A stretch of DNA of 64,000 nt from an uncultured Acetatifactor sp. (GTDB lineage: Bacteria > Bacillota > Clostridia > Lachnospirales > Lachnospiraceae). Every line of letters starts with the position of its first letter. Positions within the stretch are counted from its first letter, which is position 1. The stretch is taken from NCBI GenBank assembly GCA_910583845.1, contig CAJUAB010000008.1:1-64000 (forward strand), given 5' to 3'. The notes below the pieces were generated by a model. The model did not search any database. It was given only the letters and a program-made list of their open reading frames with translations, and was not told the origin of the DNA. A program made the position numbers and the translations under genes. Below are positions 59,965 through 64,000 of the stretch, in pieces.

Positions 59965-61593
59965 CTAGAGCATCAGCCTGTATTCCATCAGGAACAGGAT
60001 CGCGAGAGCCTGCCCATAAGGCATGGGCCGAAGTTCAATCTCCTTGTAAAAGTCCTTGCTGGTGCGTCCCATGGGCGTCCCATAGGACACCTGATGAACC
60101 ACCCCGTCCTCGGATATGTAATCCAGAATCGGAGCCGCCGCCCTGGCCGCCACCTCCAGATAAGATTTATCCACCAGGCCGTCCTTTACCGATTTCAGGA
60201 TACCATAGGCAAATCCGCAGGTAGCGCTGGCCTCCACATAGGAATCGGCATCATCTATCAGCGTGTGCCACATCCCGTTTTCCGCCTGACACTCTTTCAG
60301 GGTCCGGATCTGGGCCTCCAGCGTATTTTGCAGCATCCTTCTCACCGGCCCGCCGCATTGGCTGATCGAGAAAAATTCCGGGATCGCCATCGTGATCCAG
60401 CAGTTTCCCCTGCCCCAGAACGCGCCGGCAAAATTATTCTTTTCCAGGAAACTCCAGCCGTGGTACCACAGTCCGCCGGCCCTGTCGCAGAGATATTTGT
60501 CGTGCAGCAGAAACTGGTACTGAGCTTCCTCCTTCATGGCGTCATCTCCCAGAATACGGCCCATATTGGCAAGGAACAGCACTGTCATATAAAGCGTGTC
60601 GTCCCACAATTCCTGCTCGTTTACGCTGTCGGAGGTTCTGTGCTGGAATCCGCCCTCCTTCGTCCGGGGAAAAGAATCCATAATCTCCCTGGCTGCGGCC
60701 ACACAGGGCTCCATATACTTTTCCTCCCCTGTGTACTCCGCCAGGAAAGACATCGTCAGATAGGGGGCCGCGGTATTGATGTTCAGCGCCGGGAATCCAA
60801 TTCTGATCTGCCTGTCATAATATTTTTTCAGCGTGTCCAGATAGCAGTCCTTTTTCTCCTGGCAGAACAGCTTCCAGAGCCCGAACAGGCCCACTCCCTG
60901 GGTCCACTCCCAGAACTGGTATTTGGCGATATCGTCTCCGGCCAGATTATGGCTCTCCATGTTTTTCAGAAAGATATCGTCCTCCTCGTACAGAATATTG
61001 GAGAAGGCTTCCACCATGCGGTCAATCTTACCGTTGATCCGGCTCAACAGCTTTCGCTTCTCCACGCACTTTTCCTCCAGCTCCCCTATGAGACATTTCA
61101 ACTCCCCGGGAGTCCTTACCGTGTAATCCGGCTGCCAGTCCGGCTCCTCTGCACTGTGGAAATATCTGGGAGACCAGTCCAGCCATACGGAAGTAAGCCC
61201 GTACCGGTTGGCCCCCGCCACATCCTTTTTCAGGTTATTGCCAATCATAACAATAAAGGGCTTGTCACAGTCCGCCAGATGCATCTTCCTCATGGCCGTA
61301 TCGAACATGGATTTTGCCGGTTTCTGTTCTCCCACCACCTCGGAGACAATCCACTCTTCAAAACAATAGCCCAATCCGTTTTCGCGGTACACATTCTGAA
61401 AGGATTCCCACTCTCCGTCCGCCACAAGGGCTATGCGGTACCCCTCCTCCTTAAGCTCCCGCAGCACCTCTCCCGCGCCAGGGATAAACGCCGCCTCCGT
61501 GACAATCCCTCTCTCGTCAAAGACCTGGGTGCTCTCGTCAATAATGGTGTCTCCGCTGTCGGTGAATATTATCAGATTTTTTCTCATAGCCAT
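59965..61593 (-). CDS. HAD hydrolase - GH105/GH88 fusion
   Basis: A 542-residue fusion. Residues about 1-190 are a HAD-type phosphatase: the catalytic Asp is in IIFTDSGDT, the Thr/Ser motif is VADGEWES, and the third and fourth motifs are KPAKSMFD and MIGNNLKKDV. From about 200 it is an alpha/alpha-toroid of the unsaturated glucuronyl/rhamnogalacturonyl hydrolase group: QFWEWTQGVGLFGLWKL, LWDDTLYMTVLFLANMGR, GAFWGRGNCWITMAIPEF. It is the first gene of the iol operon. The HAD part may remove a phosphate before or after hydrolysis. The ATG follows GGGAGTTGGG in a hairpin repeat. Confidence 0.85.
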   Translation of the reverse strand: MAMRKNLIIFTDSGDTIIDESTQVFDERGIVTEAAFIPGAGEVLRELKEEGYRIALVADGEWESFQNVYRENGLGYCFEEWIVSEVVGEQKPAKSMFDTAMRKMHLADCDKPFIVMIGNNLKKDVAGANRYGLTSVWLDWSPRYFHSAEEPDWQPDYTVRTPGELKCLIGELEEKCVEKRKLLSRINGKIDRMVEAFSNILYEEDDIFLKNMESHNLAGDDIAKYQFWEWTQGVGLFGLWKLFCQEKKDCYLDTLKKYYDRQIRIGFPALNINTAAPYLTMSFLAEYTGEEKYMEPCVAAAREIMDSFPRTKEGGFQHRTSDSVNEQELWDDTLYMTVLFLANMGRILGDDAMKEEAQYQFLLHDKYLCDRAGGLWYHGWSFLEKNNFAGAFWGRGNCWITMAIPEFFSISQCGGPVRRMLQNTLEAQIRTLKECQAENGMWHTLIDDADSYVEASATCGFAYGILKSVKDGLVDKSYLEVAARAAAPILDYISEDGVVHQVSYGTPMGRTSKDFYKEIELRPMPYGQALAILFLMEYRLML

Positions 61594-61622
61594 CCCAACT
61601 CCCATCTGCCCGTTTCCGCGGG
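61594..61622 (-). repeat. GCCCGC hairpin carrying the GH105 ribosome site
   Basis: On the minus strand TGCCCG and CGGGCA pair, followed by GATGGGAGTTGGG and the ATG. It shares the 16 bases CGGGCAGATGGGAGTT with the DHHW leader at 12042-12058. Confidence 0.7.
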
Positions 61623-62199
61623 CACTCAAACCGAGCCTCCGTGATCGCTCATAAGTAAAGATTACCAAAGGTCCGCTCTCATTACCACGCATCTTTTGTC
61701 TTTTTCACTCGGTCACATTGCATTTCTTGCTTTTGCGCTGAATAATTTGTTTGTTCTTTGCATAATATTTATAAAAAAGTGCTTTTGTTTTTATGCAATT
61801 TACACATAATCCAGTTGGACGCTACGCAAATTTTACATGGCAAAAAAGCCGAAAAACAAATGCAGCGGTGTCCTGCCGCATATTTTGTGGTATAAAAGAT
61901 ACAAAAAATCTTGCTTTTTTGATATGGCTGTTTGAGCAAATTTCCAGTGTTTATCAATGTTTCACGGGGATTCAGCCATCCTGTATCGGCAATTGTCCCA
62001 ACTTCCAGGCCCGGGGGTTGACTTTTTTGGGCACAATTGCTATACTACTTTCACATGAAACGCATTAGTATTTTAGCTTTACCGAAAAAGCGTGACTATG
62101 AATAAGACTTGCGCGTCAGCCAAAATGTTCATGCGGCTTCATTCAACGAAAACGCAAAGCAGATCGACGTTTTCCAAATTTTTTAAGGAGGATCATTTT
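61623..62199. promoter_or_regulatory. Divergent regulatory region of the iol operon and binding protein
   Basis: This A/T-rich, gene-free region has an 8-base perfect inverted repeat TTGCATAA/TTATGCAA (61758-61765, 61791-61798), a possible operator. On the plus strand TTGACT (62018-62023) and TATACT (62041-62046), spaced by 17, form a strong promoter for the binding protein. A GAAAACG/CGTTTTC hairpin (62148-62174) lies in the leader before AAGGAGG. No clear minus-strand promoter was found: TTGCAT at 61793 has only a poor -10. Confidence 0.7.
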
Positions 62200-64000
62200 A
62201 TGAAAAAAAGACTCATTGCCCTGCTTTTGGCGAGCACAATGGTTGTCTCACTGGCTGCCTGCGGACAGGATGGCAATCAGGGCAGCACATCCCCCGGTTC
62301 AGGGGACGACGTACAGCAATCACAGGCACCCACGCCCGCGCCGGAATCCACACCGGAGACGACGCCTGATTCGGAACCGGCGCAGTCAACTCCCGCCGAA
62401 CCGGAAGCTCCCGCCGAGGTCGCCGGTTATTCCGAGGCCCCCATGCTGGCTGATCTGGTAAGCGCAGGTTCGCTTCCCGCGGTTGAAAGCCGGATTCCCA
62501 CAGCGGACGATGTTTATGTGGAACAGACTGATGCCACCGGAGCTCCTCTGGAGATCGGCACATACGGGGGCGTCATCAACCTTCTCGGCGCAGGCGGCAG
62601 CTGGGGATTATCCAGGCCGGTGCTGGAAAGCATTATCCACTTTAACTCTGACGGTACATATTATCCCAATGTCATCAAGAGCTTTGAGCATAACGACGAC
62701 TACACGGTGTGGACCTTTGATCTGAGAGAGGGCATGAAATGGTCCGACGGCGACGATTTCAACGCCGATGACATCACCTTCTGGTACTATATGTGCCATC
62801 TCAACAACTATGATACCAAAAAGAGCTGGGCCGCCTTAAAGGAGACGGTAAACGGTGAAGACGCATGGGCAACCCTGGAGAAGGTGGATGACTATACCGT
62901 GACCTGGACCTTTGTCAATCCCAAGTTCCCCGCCGACTTTATTGAGAGCGGCGATTTCAAGTGGTGCTGGGCTCCCTCCCATTACCTGCAGGATATGATT
63001 CCGGATTCCCTTTATGTGGAAAACCCCTACTGGGAGAAGACGGGCCTGAGTGATGAGCAGGTGCTTCTCAACGCGCAGGCAAAGGGCATCGACGCCGCCA
63101 CCGTCAACGATCTGGGCAAGGCCATCACCTACTACTGGTGGAACGAAGATGGCATTCCCTGTCTCAACTCCTATGTTCTTACCACCAAGGAAGGCAACAA
63201 TTCCCGGGACGCGCAGCTCTGCATTCTGGAGCGCAATCCCTACTTCTGGAAAGTGGACGCCCAGGGGCAGCAGCTTCCTTACTGCGACGAGATCCACTTT
63301 AACGCTACCTCCGAGGATGGACAGGATCAGCTGATGTTCCGCTCCGGCGAACTGGATATCATCGGCGTACCCATGCAGGACATCGCCTCCCTTCTGGCCG
63401 ACCTTGGGGACCAGGCGCAGCTGCGCACCTTCGCAGGTACGGATTGGGGTTCTTATCAGGTAACCTTCAACTACACCTGCACAGATGAAAAATACGCGGA
63501 ATTGTTCGCCAACAGCAAATTCCGCCAGGCCATGTCCATCTGCGTGGACCGTGAACAAGTCTCCGGTCTTCTTTCGGAAGGTTTCCTGGAGCCCGGACAG
63601 TGCGCTCCGGCAGAGGGCAACTTCGGCTATGACCCCGAGTGGGAAACCAAATGGACAGAGTACGACGTGGACGGTGCCAAGGCTCTCCTGGAAGAGTGCG
63701 GTCTGGTGATGGGCAGCGACGGCTTCTACGATTTCGCTGACGGCACGGATTTCGTCCTCACGCTCTACACTTATACAGATTCAGGCGCTGACGCGGCCTT
63801 TCCGGTTCTGGAGCAGTATTACAACAAAGCCGGCATCAAGTGCGCCACAAAGGATATCGAAGTTTCCGCGTTTGACACCGAGATTGATAACAACAACTGG
63901 TACGCCGTACTTGGTCCTCACACTCCTATCGGCGGCGTTTCCCTGAAATCCAGGGTGCAGCCTTTTGTCCCCATTGCGCAGTCGGCAGAATGGTACGGCG
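62200..64000 (+). CDS. ABC transporter substrate-binding lipoprotein (partial)
   Basis: The frame is open from the ATG to the right edge, at least 600 codons without a stop, so the C-terminus is missing. The signal ends with lipobox LAAC. A Pro/Glu/Thr/Ser-rich linker (about 24-75) follows, then an SBP_bac_5 (peptide/nickel/oligosaccharide-type) domain. Typical segments are VWTFDLREGMKWSDGDDFNA, FRSGELDIIGVP and FRQAMSICVDREQV. It is divergent from the GH105-iol operon, suggesting it imports that operon's substrate. The permease and ATPase genes would lie beyond the window. Confidence 0.9.
   Translation, partial: MKKRLIALLLASTMVVSLAACGQDGNQGSTSPGSGDDVQQSQAPTPAPESTPETTPDSEPAQSTPAEPEAPAEVAGYSEAPMLADLVSAGSLPAVESRIPTADDVYVEQTDATGAPLEIGTYGGVINLLGAGGSWGLSRPVLESIIHFNSDGTYYPNVIKSFEHNDDYTVWTFDLREGMKWSDGDDFNADDITFWYYMCHLNNYDTKKSWAALKETVNGEDAWATLEKVDDYTVTWTFVNPKFPADFIESGDFKWCWAPSHYLQDMIPDSLYVENPYWEKTGLSDEQVLLNAQAKGIDAATVNDLGKAITYYWWNEDGIPCLNSYVLTTKEGNNSRDAQLCILERNPYFWKVDAQGQQLPYCDEIHFNATSEDGQDQLMFRSGELDIIGVPMQDIASLLADLGDQAQLRTFAGTDWGSYQVTFNYTCTDEKYAELFANSKFRQAMSICVDREQVSGLLSEGFLEPGQCAPAEGNFGYDPEWETKWTEYDVDGAKALLEECGLVMGSDGFYDFADGTDFVLTLYTYTDSGADAAFPVLEQYYNKAGIKCATKDIEVSAFDTEIDNNNWYAVLGPHTPIGGVSLKSRVQPFVPIAQSAEWYG

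Noticed and set aside
59929..61644. A 571-codon plus-strand frame opposite the HAD-GH105 gene
   Set aside because: Low-complexity His/Gln/Arg-rich translation typical of an antisense shadow; the minus-strand frame has clear motifs.

Overview
The window reads as one contiguous, moderately GC-rich Firmicutes chromosome segment, most likely Lachnospiraceae or a close clostridial relative. The grounds are a Na+/H+-type Rnf complex (rnfCDGEAB), a biotin-dependent sodium-pump decarboxylase operon, a HflX/two-component/DUF2339 neighbourhood, scpAB with DacF-type carboxypeptidases, an Rpn-family nuclease with an EEGR-repeat tail, and strong AGGAGG-type ribosome binding sites. I see no tRNA, rRNA, insertion sequence, prophage or CRISPR array. 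Almost every gene is on the minus strand. The exceptions are an O-acetylation cluster (10.5-14.1 kb), an exonuclease (20.6 kb), a small XRE regulator (43.4 kb) and a solute-binding protein cut by the right edge.

Layout. 0-0.25 kb: a strong promoter pointing off the left end, then a terminator. 0.28-7.1 kb: response regulator, histidine kinase, HflX, DUF2339 membrane protein and lipoprotein, preceded by two tandem 101-bp hairpin repeats. 7.4-10.3 kb: a small membrane protein, threonine synthase and a SleB-like hydrolase. 10.5-14.1 kb (+): MBOAT acyltransferase, AlgX/DHHW-like partner, and a protein with two AP2-like domains around a decayed HNH core. 14.1-20.4 kb: GH25 lysozyme and the complete Rnf operon. 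20.6-28.5 kb: exonuclease, then rpiR, flavoprotein, cmk, ispH, rpsA and cheR, with a TetR gene upstream. 28.7-33.8 kb: a five-gene carboxyltransferase/decarboxylase operon carrying both an MmdA-like and an OadA-like carboxyltransferase. 34.0-39.1 kb: dacF-like gene, metallophosphoesterase, scpA, scpB and a second dacF-like gene. 39.3-43.2 kb: membrane protein, rpsU, glycerophosphodiesterase and LtaS-type synthase. 43.4-50.1 kb: XRE regulator, alaS, a large unknown anchored protein and the Rpn nuclease. 50.2-61.6 kb: one long catabolic operon (HAD-GH105 fusion, toroid glycan enzyme, unknown protein, iolC, iolB, iolD, iolE, iolG, iron alcohol dehydrogenase). 62.2 kb to the end: a divergent oligosaccharide/peptide-type binding lipoprotein.

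How it fits together. Two ion-motive systems (Rnf and the decarboxylase) suggest sodium- or proton-based energy conservation. The right third looks like uptake of a substituted oligosaccharide, cytoplasmic trimming by the GH105 fusion and toroid enzyme, and conversion of an inositol-type product through iolG, iolE, iolD, iolB and iolC. iolJ and iolA are absent here, and the terminal iron alcohol dehydrogenase may dispose of the aldehyde product. The signals most worth following up are a GC-rich hairpin recurring directly upstream of Shine-Dalgarno sequences of unrelated genes, the AP2/HNH protein, the dual-carboxyltransferase sodium pump operon, the ispH/rpsA out-of-frame overlap, and direct repeats over the ltaS promoter next to the XRE gene.
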